The notes under the pieces: model-generated | Told to the model about the DNA's origin: nothing | Databases searched by the model: none | Seen by the model: only the letters and a program-made list of their open reading frames with translations | Program-made: the position numbers and the translations under genes | Assembly: GCA_937949995.1 (NCBI GenBank) | Contig: CALFEO010000016.1 | Span: 1 to 35,844, forward strand | DNA length: 35,844 bases | Reading direction: 5' to 3' | Origin: an uncultured bacterium | GTDB taxonomy: Bacteria > Patescibacteriota > Patescibacteriia > 2-12-FULL-60-25 | Shown here: positions 21,921 through 29,308 of the stretch, piece by piece | Position numbering within the stretch: the first letter of the stretch is position 1 | How the letters are laid out: every line of letters starts with the position of its first letter

Positions 21921-22604
21921 TTCGATGACTTGAGGTTTGGGAAAAACATCGTCTATCCTAACCGAAGGAGTTGAAGTTATATTGTCACTTGCAGGCGCCG
22001 ACAGAGGCTCGAGTTTTTGCAAACGGCCTTGATCGAAGACGGGTGCAATGGCCGGAGCGGGAACCGGACGAATCAACCAAGCGAAAGCTATACCGCCGAC
22101 AAGAGAAAAAACAAATAGCGCGATGGCGATGATTTTGAGTTCTTTGAGGCTTTCGGTTCTTGTATAAGCATAAGCCCGGTCAAAGAACATAAAAACAAAA
22201 ATCAATGAAGCGGAGACAGCTGAGACCAAGCACCAAGAGCAAAATTGTTCTATGACGAACCGTTGTATGTAAGTTAAAAAAACCGATTCGGCAAAACCCG
22301 CCACAGCAAAAAGAACCATCATGGCTCGCGCCGGCCAGAGCTTTGCTTCGGGCGCATAAGCGCGGAATATGCCAAGCACCAATATGGATAAATAAAAAAC
22401 CACGCCGAAAAACGGGGTCGGAATGCCGTAAAAACTTGCCCACTTGGACACACGGACAGTATCACAACCATGGAGTAAGGCTCCGCATTTGAGATCGGTG
22501 CCTGTTGAATATGTGTAAAGCAGGTATGAAGACGCAAAAAGCCCGGCCAATGCGGCCAGTATAATCATTCTGCGGGATAAGATGATTTTTGATTCCGGGG
22601 ACAT
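21918..22604 (-). CDS. Vitamin K epoxide reductase (VKOR) family protein
   Basis: A 228-residue membrane protein with four or five transmembrane segments. The shuttle loop cysteines are Cys40 and Cys47 (LKCGALLHGCDTV), followed by the conserved Ser/Trp loop and GIPTPFFGVVFY. The quinone-proximal active site is FCSWC (Cys122, Cys125). Bacterial VKORs reoxidise DsbA-like thioredoxins and pass electrons to quinone, driving disulfide formation in exported proteins. Here the C-terminal extension after the last helix is Pro-rich and carries no thioredoxin domain. No DsbA homologue lies in the window. The next gene upstream is the secreted thermonuclease, beyond an F4 repeat. Confidence 0.92.
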   Translation of the reverse strand: MSPESKIILSRRMIILAALAGLFASSYLLYTYSTGTDLKCGALLHGCDTVRVSKWASFYGIPTPFFGVVFYLSILVLGIFRAYAPEAKLWPARAMMVLFAVAGFAESVFLTYIQRFVIEQFCSWCLVSAVSASLIFVFMFFDRAYAYTRTESLKELKIIAIALFVFSLVGGIAFAWLIRPVPAPAIAPVFDQGRLQKLEPLSAPASDNITSTPSVRIDDVFPKPQVIE

Positions 22605-22610
22605 AGATGG

Positions 22611-22733
22611 GAACGTTTGTAACGTTTATAACGTTCGTAATGTTTATAACGAGTTTAGATGCAATCCGAGTAACCGCATAACTCGTTATGAACGTTATAA
22701 ACGGATCAGCGTCGAGCGTAAGCGTTACAAACG
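22611..22733. repeat. F4 palindromic array between VKOR and thermonuclease genes
   Basis: AACGTTTGTAACGTTTATAA on the left faces ACTCGTTATGAACGTTATAA on the right, so the whole stretch forms a large inverted repeat. It fills the gap almost to the thermonuclease stop codon. Confidence 0.82.
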
Positions 22734-22746
22734 TGGCCGAAGGCCG

Positions 22747-23409
22747 TTACGGACAGATCTCGGGGTTCCAGAGACCGCGGTTCGCGGCTTTGGCGGATTG
22801 TTCCAAAGCGCGGAGTTCGGCTTTACGGGCTTTATTTTGCGGGAAAGAGACATAAGCATATGCATATCCACTCTCAACCATTAAAGCGTTAAAATCCGTG
22901 CCGTCGGGCAAAAAAACATTGCGCAAAAGACGGCCGTATTTGTCGATTTCATCGGCTTCGGGATCAGACTCAAGCAAGATACGCTTATCGCTTAATGTTT
23001 GCTTGGCGAAATCCGATGCCTGTTTGCCGAAACATTCAACCGGACGGCGCGGATCCACGGTTTCCGGTGTGTTGATGCCCAATAAGCGCACGCGGACTGT
23101 TTTATTGGGCTCCGAATCCAAGACAGCCTCAATCGTATCGCCATCTACAACATTAAGCACTTTGGCATTGGTTGGTATCACTTCCTCCGCAAAAACAGAT
23201 TCGGATTCCGTTACATCCTTAACACCTTCGTCATCGCTGTCAATGTAATAATCCCGCTCCGTTTCAACATCAAAGACAGTATCAGTGGAATCGACTTGCT
23301 CTTCAGCCTCGGTTTGGATAGGCGTATCCGCGTAGTAAGAAGCGATTAAAAAAACCACCAATCCGGATATGATGCCAAACAGCAATTTTTTGTTTTTTTG
23401 AGTCATCAT
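22747..23409 (-). CDS. Secreted or membrane-anchored thermonuclease (SNase domain)
   Basis: A 220-residue protein that starts MMTQKNKKLLFGIISGL, a basic n-region followed by a hydrophobic signal or anchor. It then has an acidic linker (to about residue 80). The SNase-like OB fold has VLNVVDGDTIEAV, VRLLGINTPE with catalytic Arg and Glu, DKYGRLLRNVF with the second Arg, and AANRGLW at the end. It cleaves DNA and RNA with Ca2+ outside the membrane, which could serve nucleotide scavenging in an organism with few biosynthetic genes. A start 33 bp upstream is in frame but lacks support. Confidence 0.92.
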   Translation of the reverse strand: MMTQKNKKLLFGIISGLVVFLIASYYADTPIQTEAEEQVDSTDTVFDVETERDYYIDSDDEGVKDVTESESVFAEEVIPTNAKVLNVVDGDTIEAVLDSEPNKTVRVRLLGINTPETVDPRRPVECFGKQASDFAKQTLSDKRILLESDPEADEIDKYGRLLRNVFLPDGTDFNALMVESGYAYAYVSFPQNKARKAELRALEQSAKAANRGLWNPEICP

Positions 23410-23458
23410 GAACAGAGTATCATTAAAATCAAGCTTCGTCATCCTGAAAAAACGCCAA

Positions 23459-23483
23459 CAAAAAAGCCCTGTTTCGGGCTTTT
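23459..23483 (-). terminator. Intrinsic terminator of the 31-residue acidic protein gene
   Basis: On the minus strand AAAAGCCC (23483-23476), a 6-nt loop and GGGCTTTT (23469-23462) are followed by a T run (23465-23460). It begins 5 nt after the stop codon. Confidence 0.88.
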
Positions 23484-23487
23484 ATTT

Positions 23488-23583
23488 TTACTCATCATCC
23501 TCGGAGTCATCATCGTCGTCGGCATCTTCTTCTTCATCAACTTCCTCGTCGTCGACCACGATATCTTCGTCATCAAACCACAT
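23488..23583 (-). CDS. 31-residue highly acidic miniprotein
   Basis: It starts MWFDDEDIVV, and nearly all other residues are Asp or Glu up to the final DDE. A strong terminator directly after the stop, and an upstream sequence similar to that of the next acidic gene (TTCTTAA then ACTATG), argue that it is a real gene. The N-terminal M-hydrophobic-F-D-D is shared with the 47-residue protein at 23.7-23.8 kb. Function is unknown. Such peptides could chelate metal ions or mimic nucleic acid, but this cannot be read from sequence. Confidence 0.65.
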   Translation of the reverse strand: MWFDDEDIVVDDEEVDEEEDADDDDDSEDDE

Positions 23584-23660
23584 AGTTTTTGTATTTAAGA
23601 ATTATTTAGGATTAAATATTAAACTGGCTGATTTACTTGGTCAAGAGAAAATATCCCCAA

Positions 23661-23690
23661 CAAAAAAAGCCCGATAAATCGGACTTTTTT
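23661..23690 (-). terminator. Intrinsic terminator of the 47-residue acidic protein gene
   Basis: AGTCCGA pairs with TCGGGCT (one G-U) around a 4-nt loop and is followed by seven T on the minus strand. The plus strand also has a T run, so the structure may work both ways. Confidence 0.85.
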
Positions 23691-23703
23691 ACTATTGTAA
23701 GGC

Positions 23704-23847
23704 TTAGGCCTCGGGGGCAACTTCAGGAGCTTCTTCGGCGGGGGCTTCTTCTACGGCTTCAGGAGCCGTTTCTTCTGCGGGCATCGAAGTTTCTTCGGTT
23801 TCCGGTGCGTCTGTCATAGGCGCATTTGTCATGTCGTCAAACATCAT
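23704..23847 (-). CDS. 47-residue acidic Pro/Ala/Glu-rich miniprotein
   Basis: It starts MMFDDMTNAPMTDAPE (a second ATG at 23844 is possible) and continues as a low-complexity chain of Glu, Ala, Pro and Thr with no hydrophobic segment. It has its own terminator and lies in tandem with the 31-residue acidic protein, with a similar N-terminus and similar upstream sequence. The two may be diverged duplicates. The chain should be disordered and cytoplasmic. Function is unknown. Confidence 0.65.
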   Translation of the reverse strand: MMFDDMTNAPMTDAPETEETSMPAEETAPEAVEEAPAEEAPEVAPEA

Positions 23848-24045
23848 AGTAGTGTTTTCAATTAAGAATAATGTTTATTAAAACATGGCGCTATTGCCAC
23901 GGAGCCGATTTTGACTTTCGATCGCAGATTAGTGATTGTCGACATTAATCAGTAAAAAACGAATGTATGGAAAAAATCAAATACAGCACATACCCATCTT
24001 ACTAATGCTCGGCCATAGCGTCAATATCTGTCAATGGCCATCGGT
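23848..24045. other. Intergenic region without recognised gene
   Basis: About 200 bp upstream of the acidic miniprotein genes. On the minus strand it contains ATTATTCTTAATTGAAAACA just before the 23847 start, similar to the region before 23583. No repeat family of this window is present, which is unusual here, so a small RNA or a longer regulatory region is possible. Confidence 0.4.
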
Positions 24046-25179
24046 TCAACTTCGTGCAGCCTCACGCAAAACTCCGTAGATCTGCTCATTGATTGTTTGC
24101 GGATCCAGCTGACTGCGGAGGTTGTTAAGCTGTTTCGGTAAAATGTATTGTCCGCAAAGCTCTTTCGCTCTTTCGGATACAGCTTTCAAATCATCAAAAG
24201 GCATCACCATTTTTTCCAAACCGGCTATCTTTAATATTTCGGCGCAACCCATCTGATCCGAAACCAAAACAGGAATACTTAACCATGCGGCTTCCATTGG
24301 CACATTTCCAAAAGTCTCGAACCGTGAGGGAGAGATTATGAGGCCTTGCGTGGTATAAAATCTCCAGAGACCTTGAGGTGTCATGGGAGCAAGACGGTTG
24401 ATTGAACGCGGAATACCATCTATCTTTTCAGCCCTTGTTACAAACGTGGCCACATGATTCCATTTTTGTTTTTTTAATATTTTATGAATTTCAAAAAAGG
24501 CTTGGAAGTTTTTGATATAATCCCACCTTCCTACCGCCGCAATGCGCCTTTCCACGGATCTGCGGGGAGCTGAAAAATCAGTGGGTATATTAACGGGATT
24601 GGGTATCACAAAGTAGCGTTTGACTTTTGTTCCGTAGACCTCTTTTTCAACAACATCTTTAACCAAATTACTGGGAAAAATAAATGAATAGACTTTTTTG
24701 TGAAAAGATTTTTCCATTTCCAAAAATATTTTTTTGGGTTTTGGGCTCATATGCCCGGTTTCACGAGACAAAACACCCGCATATCTTAAAACGATTGGTA
24801 TTTCCAGTTCATGTGCGGCGATGGAAACTATCCAAGGCATAAAATAGGTTCCATTCAACAAAACCACATCCGGCATTTCACGATCCATTATCCTTTTTAC
24901 CATATCAATGATCGGCCGATAACGTTTTTCCAAATCTTTCAAATTCTTGGATTTTTTTACATTATCCATGATTTGCATATCATGAATATTGATGACATGT
25001 TGTTCAAACCAATCAGGCGCCAAATGCCAAAAAGCCGTCGCTCCCCTGATATGCCGACGAGCGTTTAATTCGATTCCTATAACTCCCCTGCCCTTGCCGT
25101 TTAAAAAATTAAGGAGATTGATATTTGAAGTGGTTATTCCACCTAAAAACTCACGAGTTACATTCATGGCTATTCTCAT
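24046..25179 (-). CDS. Family 4 glycosyltransferase (GT-B fold)
   Basis: A 377-residue retaining glycosyltransferase. The N-terminal acceptor domain has a Gly-rich loop (EFLGGITTSNINLL). The C-terminal donor domain has VGRWDYIKNFQAFFEI and the E-x7-E motif region SPSRFETFGNVPMEAAWL, followed by PVLVSDQMGCAEIL. It probably adds a sugar from a nucleotide donor to a lipid- or polysaccharide-linked acceptor at the membrane. It stands alone, with no sugar-biosynthesis genes nearby. A TTGTCA-17-TGC-TAAGCT promoter ends 9 nt before the ATG. Base composition looks more AT-rich than its neighbours, so recent transfer is possible. Confidence 0.9.
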   Translation of the reverse strand: MRIAMNVTREFLGGITTSNINLLNFLNGKGRGVIGIELNARRHIRGATAFWHLAPDWFEQHVINIHDMQIMDNVKKSKNLKDLEKRYRPIIDMVKRIMDREMPDVVLLNGTYFMPWIVSIAAHELEIPIVLRYAGVLSRETGHMSPKPKKIFLEMEKSFHKKVYSFIFPSNLVKDVVEKEVYGTKVKRYFVIPNPVNIPTDFSAPRRSVERRIAAVGRWDYIKNFQAFFEIHKILKKQKWNHVATFVTRAEKIDGIPRSINRLAPMTPQGLWRFYTTQGLIISPSRFETFGNVPMEAAWLSIPVLVSDQMGCAEILKIAGLEKMVMPFDDLKAVSERAKELCGQYILPKQLNNLRSQLDPQTINEQIYGVLREAARS

Positions 25180-25188
25180 ATTGCATGA

Positions 25189-25217
25189 AGCTTAGCATTT
25201 ATTTGCTTAATTGACAA
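25189..25217 (-). promoter_or_regulatory. Promoter of the GT4 glycosyltransferase gene
   Basis: TTGTCA (25217-25212), a 17-bp spacer ending in TGC, and TAAGCT (25194-25189), 9 nt before the ATG. There is no Shine-Dalgarno. Confidence 0.6.
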
Positions 25218-25230
25218 TAATAATTAGTCG

Positions 25231-25271
25231 AAACGTTGTAACGTCAATAACGTTTATAATGTTTATAACGA
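25231..25271. repeat. F4 repeat fragment
   Basis: AACGTTGTAACGTCAATAAC followed by GTTTATAATGTTTATAACGA. Half of the palindromic F4 arrangement. Confidence 0.75.
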
Positions 25272-25273
25272 GA

Positions 25274-25478
25274 ATAGCAACAAGTTCATCAAGAGTGACT
25301 TAAGAGTTCATCAAGTTAAAAGTCTAAAGTTTATCAAGAGTTACTCATGCTTCTCTTGATGAACTTTAAACTTGATGAACTTGTTACTTGGTGAGATAAA
25401 CTTTAAACTTGACCTGTCCCGCGAAGCTTATTGCGTAGTGGGATGAACTTGTTACTTGGTCGGATGAACTCTTATTGA
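25274..25478. repeat. F2 repeat array with CCCGCGAAGC module
   Basis: The centre GTTTATCAAGAGTTACTCAT followed by GCTTCTCTTGATGAACTTTA is the reverse complement of the core at 10980-11030. It is followed by CTGTCCCGCGAAGCTTATTG and GTAGTGGGATGAACTTG. It fills the gap before tRNA-Gln; no gene is seen. Confidence 0.8.
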
Positions 25479-25507
25479 TGGACTCGCGATTGCAGTTTGC
25501 CGAAAAT

Positions 25508-25536
25508 AAAAAAATCCCTCTTATAAGGATTTTTTT
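25508..25536 (-). terminator. Terminator downstream of tRNA-Gln
   Basis: AAAATCC / GGATTTT with a 9-nt loop and T runs on both sides. On the minus strand it follows the encoded CCA end directly. Confidence 0.8.
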
Positions 25537-25609
25537 GGTTCCGAGGCAGGGATTCGAACCCCGATAAACGGCTTCAAAGGCCGCTGTCCTACCATTAGAC
25601 GACCTCGGA
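25536..25609 (-). tRNA. tRNA-Gln (anticodon UUG)
   Basis: A cloverleaf on the minus strand: acceptor TCCGAGG/CCTCGGA, D arm GTC-TAATGGTAG-GAC, and anticodon stem GCGGC/GCCGT with loop CTTTGAA, which gives anticodon TTG. The T arm has the loop TTCGAAT. The discriminator A and the CCA end are encoded (25538-25536). The coordinates include CCA. A terminator follows directly. Confidence 0.95.
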
Positions 25610-25655
25610 GTGCGGTTAGTATAGGTTAAATACGGGTTTTTTGTCAAACATCGGA

Positions 25656-25979
25656 TCAAGTTGCCGAGACGTTGGGCGCGAGAACCACGAATAAAACGGC
25701 TTTACTGGGTATGGGGTGGGTTTGCGGTTGATGGTGGACAACGAAATCGAGAGTATTTTGCGCCAATGTACCGGCCAGCAAGCGCTGAATTACTCCACTG
25801 CCCGCGCCGGCAATAATTTTTACAACCTTGTGATCTTTGCGCGTAGCGCCCGCATGCTCTCGGCTTAAAAAATCCAACACTTCGTGTTTGGCTTGGTCTT
25901 GCGACAGCCCATGCAAATCCAAAACCGGCACGGTATCACCGCCCAATTCCGCGGAAAAAATCAAGCTGTCGAATTTCAT
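25656..25979 (-). CDS. Smr-domain protein
   Basis: A 107-residue protein that is almost only an Smr domain. LDLHGLSQDQAKHEVLDFL carries the LDxHG motif (near residue 20), and KIIAGAGSGVIQRLL replaces the usual HGxGxG loop, with Ala and Ser where most relatives have His/Lys/Thr. Smr domains of MutS2-type or stand-alone proteins act as DNA or RNA nicking enzymes; recent work links them to collided ribosomes. The altered loop makes catalytic activity uncertain. It is cytoplasmic and transcribed toward tRNA-Gln. Confidence 0.82.
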   Translation of the reverse strand: MKFDSLIFSAELGGDTVPVLDLHGLSQDQAKHEVLDFLSREHAGATRKDHKVVKIIAGAGSGVIQRLLAGTLAQNTLDFVVHHQPQTHPIPSKAVLFVVLAPNVSAT

Positions 25980-25999
25980 AAAAATACAAGCCTTCGGCT

Positions 26000-26090
26000 A
26001 CGTTTATAACGTTGATAACGTTCGTAACGTTTATAACCCCGAAGAATTCGCTGTGCTCGTTTTCGGGGCTGGCTGTTTGTAACGAGTTCA
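26000..26090. repeat. F4 repeat flanking a CCCCGAA hairpin
   Basis: CGTTTATAACGTTGATAACG and TTCGTAACGTTTATAAC on the left, TTTGTAACGAGTT on the right. Between them CCCCGAA...TTCGGGG can pair (26037-26068). Confidence 0.72.
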
Positions 26091-26104
26091 GTGGTACTCT
26101 TCTG

Positions 26105-26187
26105 CGTAGGGATAAACCTTGTGTTTATCCATGCTATGACGACAAATAATCATTTAAGCGCGGATAAACACAAGGTTTATCCCTACG
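26105..26187. repeat. Complete palindromic element F5 (about 83 bp)
   Basis: CGTAGGGATAAACCTTGTGT and its reverse complement ACACAAGGTTTATCCCTACG form the ends. Each half is itself partly palindromic (GGATAAACC..GGTTTATCC type). It is followed by a 9-bp tandem TTCGTAG (about 26199-26220). No gene lies in this 257-bp gap. Confidence 0.88.
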
Positions 26188-26236
26188 AATGATCAAGGTT
26201 CGTAGTTCGTAGTTCGTAGTTCCCGGTTCCGCGTTT

Positions 26237-27160
26237 TCAACGCTTGGTTGGTTTTTTACGTTTAGACTGTTTTGGAGTTTTAGGAGGTTTCGAAAGTTTG
26301 ACCGGTTTCTTTGCGGTTGTCTTTTTGACGGGCTTGCGGCTTGTGGCTGATGCAAGTGGAGATTTCTCACGTCCGATTCGAAATGACGAATGTTTGGATG
26401 ATTTCGCAAGCTTGGTCGGTTTCTTTGTGCCGGTCTTTTTGACGGGCTTGGTGGTTTTTGTCGATTTGACCGGTTTGACAGGTTTGGAAGCTTTTGATGA
26501 TAAAGGTGGAGATTTCTCACTTCCGATTCGAAATGACGAACGTTTGGATAACTTCGCAAGCTTGGCCGGTTTGGTCGATACGGACGGTTTGGATTGTTTT
26601 GTTTTTAGAGTTGGAGATTTCTCACTTCCGATTCTCCGCCTGAGGCGGATGCGCCTTGGGAGCAGAAATGACGAACGTTTGGTGGGGGTTTTTGCGGGTG
26701 ATTTTTGCAATGACTCCAGCTCTTGGAATAATGCTTTTAATGAAGCTGTGAGACGGTCTTTGTCTTGATAATCGCTATCAGCCAAAGCTTGTGCCAATTT
26801 ATAACTCTCGCTTGGCAAAAGCGGAAGCTGCTGGATGATATTCCAAGCTTGCCAAGCTGATTCGGGCAAAGGCAGAGAGTATAAACCGTGCCGTTCGAGC
26901 CAAGCGCGCAAGGCCGCGGGAAACTCGGGGCTGCGCATAGAGATGTGCTCGCCCACAGCGCAGACGTGGTTTTTGCCGGAACAGAATTTTTGGCAATGCG
27001 TAATGCCGGTTACCTGCCAATCCAACAGCCAATCACCCAAGACCGGATCACCCTCGGGATGCAGATAGGCTTCCGTGAAGCGATCATGATCAAAAAACAT
27101 CTCGCCAAGACAAGCGCCTTGTTTATTAAAAATCAGTAACAACGTTTTTTGAACCTTCAT
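26237..27160 (-). CDS. Unknown protein with Lys/Pro/Thr-rich tail containing translated repeats
   Basis: A 307-residue protein. Residues 1-150 look globular, begin MKVQKTLLLIFNKQGACLGE and contain CQKFCSGKNHVCAVGEH; I recognise no family. Residues about 155-307 are a low-complexity basic tail of Lys, Pro, Thr and Ser, similar in style to histone H1-like or AlgP tails. A motif [RH]SSFRIG[RS]EKSP occurs three times in this tail and comes from the intergenic repeat F1 read in frame. The ATG overlaps the previous stop as ATGA, so it is the last gene of the ftsE-ftsX-408-307 series. The tail could bind nucleic acid, polyphosphate or anionic wall polymers. The link to division is from context only. 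Confidence 0.8.
   Translation of the reverse strand: MKVQKTLLLIFNKQGACLGEMFFDHDRFTEAYLHPEGDPVLGDWLLDWQVTGITHCQKFCSGKNHVCAVGEHISMRSPEFPAALRAWLERHGLYSLPLPESAWQAWNIIQQLPLLPSESYKLAQALADSDYQDKDRLTASLKALFQELESLQKSPAKTPTKRSSFLLPRRIRLRRRIGSEKSPTLKTKQSKPSVSTKPAKLAKLSKRSSFRIGSEKSPPLSSKASKPVKPVKSTKTTKPVKKTGTKKPTKLAKSSKHSSFRIGREKSPLASATSRKPVKKTTAKKPVKLSKPPKTPKQSKRKKPTKR
26357..26390. repeat. F1 half-element in coding sequence, copy 1
   Basis: GGAGATTTCTCACGTCCGAT followed by TCGAAATGACGAA, the right arm of F1. It is translated on the minus strand as SSFRIGREKSP. Confidence 0.85.
26507..26540. repeat. F1 half-element in coding sequence, copy 2
   Basis: Same arm and same orientation as copy 1, translated as SSFRIGSEKSP. 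The following flank (GTTTGGATAACTTCGCAAGC) also resembles that of copy 1, so copies 1 and 2 probably arose by duplication of a larger block. Confidence 0.85.
26612..26675. repeat. F1 half-element in coding sequence, copy 3 (long form)
   Basis: It matches 57 of 60 bases of the right arm of the intergenic element at 9406-9465, including GCCTGAGGCGGATGCGCCTT. It is translated as SSFLLPRRIRLRRRIGSEKS. Confidence 0.9.
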
Positions 27161-28383
27161 ATTATCTGAGGATTGGACACGTGGATGATTTGCATGAGAC
27201 GAGGGCGTGCGTATTGTTTTTCGCGCTTGTCCAAATCTTTCCAGATATCATTAAAACGGCGCAAACTGCAACGCAAATCATTTAAAGCATTGTTTTTGGT
27301 GGATTTGGACGCGCGGGCCAAACGTAAACTTTTGGTTAAATCGGCATCAAGTTCGCGGGCACTGTCGATAGCCATGGCAACCCGCGGACCGGGAACGCGA
27401 TCAAGATGGGGCATGGCCGAGGCTTGTTTGTAAGCGGCCGCACTGACTCGACGGGAATCGGCCATCCACCGGCGAAAAAACGCTTGCCAACCGCGATCAT
27501 GCAGTTGATCAAATAGACGCGCCAAATGATTGGCTGTAATTTTTATCTCGATTTGTCCGGCTTTGGTTTGGAAAGAGCGGATCAGTGAGTTCATATCGGC
27601 CTTTGGATCCAAGAAATAAAACAGCTCAGCCAGAGACTCGGCGATTTTGGAGGCCTCCACTTGATTCAAGTGCTGCATGCCCCGCAAGGAATCGATTAGC
27701 GCATCTTGCCAATCTTGATTGTCAGAAGCAAAAGGTGAATCGTAAGCGGTTTTAATGAATGACGTTAACAGATCGCGGTTCAGATCGGTTTTGGCAATGG
27801 CGTGATGGCGTCCCGGATTGCGGAGACTGTTTATATAGGTGGATTGAAAAACACCGGCCGGTAAATCTTGAAAATCCCGTTCGAGTTTGAAAAGCAAATC
27901 TTGAGGCAATAGATCCCAAGCAATGTTGCCCGCAAAAGCAAAAACAAGGCTCGTGGGCAATATCGAACATAAAGTTTCGGGATCTTGAGCCGGATCGTAA
28001 ATTGAAACTTCCCAGCCTCCGTTTGAACCTTGTTTGGATGTAACGACAACACCGCTTGCCGAACCGTGTGCCAAAGGGTGCGGGGCGGAATGGTTGATGT
28101 AGGTTAATGACTCGAGCCAATCTCCGGGAAAAGATTGTGCCAAATGAAGGATCTCGGCATCACTGACTCCCAGAGACGAGAAACCTTTGACTGCACATTG
28201 TGAGTGATGATGATGAGTATTTACCGGTTCGATGAGCCTGGAGCGTGAGGAAGAATTTTGAGACAGGATGGTGTTTAGATGATTGGCCAAAACATCTTGC
28301 TGTTGATTTTTATGCGCAAAAGCTTCGAGCAATGCTCGTTTTTTGTTCCAATCAATTGTTTCATTCCTCCTTGCCTCCGGCAT
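27157..28383 (-). CDS. Unknown 408-residue protein translated behind ftsX
   Basis: The chosen ATG (28383) lies 2 nt after the ftsX stop codon and its stop overlaps the next start, so it is tightly coupled in the ftsEX operon. An earlier in-frame start at 28419 would overlap ftsX and is less likely. The protein has no signal peptide and one moderately hydrophobic stretch (LPTSLVFAFAGNIAWDLLP, about residue 165). A four-His run lies at 57-60, with long helical regions and a basic C-terminal third. The pattern before WDLLPQDL and the later SIAESLAELFYFL-like text (KIAESLAELFYFLDPKADM) faintly recall gluzincin peptidases that have lost HExxH. That is a guess. I recognise no family. Confidence 0.78.
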   Translation of the reverse strand: MPEARRNETIDWNKKRALLEAFAHKNQQQDVLANHLNTILSQNSSSRSRLIEPVNTHHHHSQCAVKGFSSLGVSDAEILHLAQSFPGDWLESLTYINHSAPHPLAHGSASGVVVTSKQGSNGGWEVSIYDPAQDPETLCSILPTSLVFAFAGNIAWDLLPQDLLFKLERDFQDLPAGVFQSTYINSLRNPGRHHAIAKTDLNRDLLTSFIKTAYDSPFASDNQDWQDALIDSLRGMQHLNQVEASKIAESLAELFYFLDPKADMNSLIRSFQTKAGQIEIKITANHLARLFDQLHDRGWQAFFRRWMADSRRVSAAAYKQASAMPHLDRVPGPRVAMAIDSARELDADLTKSLRLARASKSTKNNALNDLRCSLRRFNDIWKDLDKREKQYARPRLMQIIHVSNPQII

Positions 28384-28385
28384 AT

Positions 28386-29306
28386 TTATTTTTTGAGATA
28401 TCGGCCAACCGCGGCCCATGATGAAAGAGAGACTATGATGATTATGGCCATTCCTTGGGCGATGATGAGGGGCAATAAATTATCAACAAAGTATGATTTT
28501 AAGCCCGGATCTTCGCCGTCGTAAAAAGAAACCAGATACGGCTCGCCGAAAGAGATGATGAGCGCGACCAAGCCCGCGGCAATAGCCAAAGACAGGATGG
28601 CAAAAAAGATGGCATCCAAAATAAGAGGGAGGCGGACAAAAGCGTTGGATGCGCCCACCAAACGCATGATGCCGATTTCTTCGCGTTGAGTGTAGATGGC
28701 TACGCGAATGGCGTTGTAGACTATGAGCGCTGAAAAAATCGCGAAAATCAGGGTGAGTATCAGACCGAAATAACGGACGGAATCCGCAATTTGCTCCACC
28801 TGCTGGATGGCAATCGAGTGATCGTCGTAAGTTTTGTTTTCGATGGCAAAAGAAAATTGCGGATTGTTCAGATTTTCCATCAAAAACGGATAATCCGTGG
28901 TTTTGCGGGCTTTGATAACCATGGTTGCGCCAAGAGGATTTTCTTCAAGCTCATTTAATGCATCAAGTATGGTTGGCTCATTTTTATGACGCTCGGTAAA
29001 AGCGGTAAGAGCTTCTTCGGCTGTCATGATGGTAACGCGTTCGACTTGAGGAATGGATGCCATATAAGAACGCGCTTGATCCAAAATGGCATTGGGGGTT
29101 TCGGGTTTGAAATAAACACTGACATCGATCTTTTTTTCCAGAATGGTGACAGCCGAAGAAGCCAAAGCGTTGACACCGACCAAAACGTTAACCGAAAGCA
29201 GGGCCAGCACCAAAACCAAAACCGTTGCCAAGCCGATCCAAGCATTGCGCGTGATGTTTTTGACCGCGAAAGAGATGACGCGACCCACGGGGGTGATGAT
29301 GAACAT
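28386..29306 (-). CDS. ftsX: Cell division protein FtsX
   Basis: A 306-residue permease-like subunit. The N-terminal membrane segment is near residues 20-45 (WIGLATVLVLVLALLSVNVL). An extracellular domain follows (about 55-170), with YFKPETPNAILDQARSYMAS, then three more membrane helices. EEIGIMRLVGASNAFVRLPL in the cytoplasmic loop is the classic FtsX signature. With FtsE it couples ATP hydrolysis to activation of wall hydrolases at the septum. The ATG lies 2 nt after the ftsE stop. Two unknown genes follow with equally tight spacing. Length is typical. Confidence 0.96.
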   Translation of the reverse strand: MFIITPVGRVISFAVKNITRNAWIGLATVLVLVLALLSVNVLVGVNALASSAVTILEKKIDVSVYFKPETPNAILDQARSYMASIPQVERVTIMTAEEALTAFTERHKNEPTILDALNELEENPLGATMVIKARKTTDYPFLMENLNNPQFSFAIENKTYDDHSIAIQQVEQIADSVRYFGLILTLIFAIFSALIVYNAIRVAIYTQREEIGIMRLVGASNAFVRLPLILDAIFFAILSLAIAAGLVALIISFGEPYLVSFYDGEDPGLKSYFVDNLLPLIIAQGMAIIIIVSLSSWAAVGRYLKK

Positions 29307-29308
29307 AA

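Noticed and set aside
25384..25659. Open frame of 91 codons across the tRNA-Gln gene
   Set aside because: It overlaps the tRNA and F2 repeats and resembles the spurious tRNA-derived peptides often mis-annotated in genomes.
26244..26768. Open frame of 174 codons on the plus strand, opposite the Lys-rich tail
   Set aside because: It is the antisense of a low-complexity basic coding region, which naturally lacks stops. The minus-strand frame is coupled to an operon and has a proper start.
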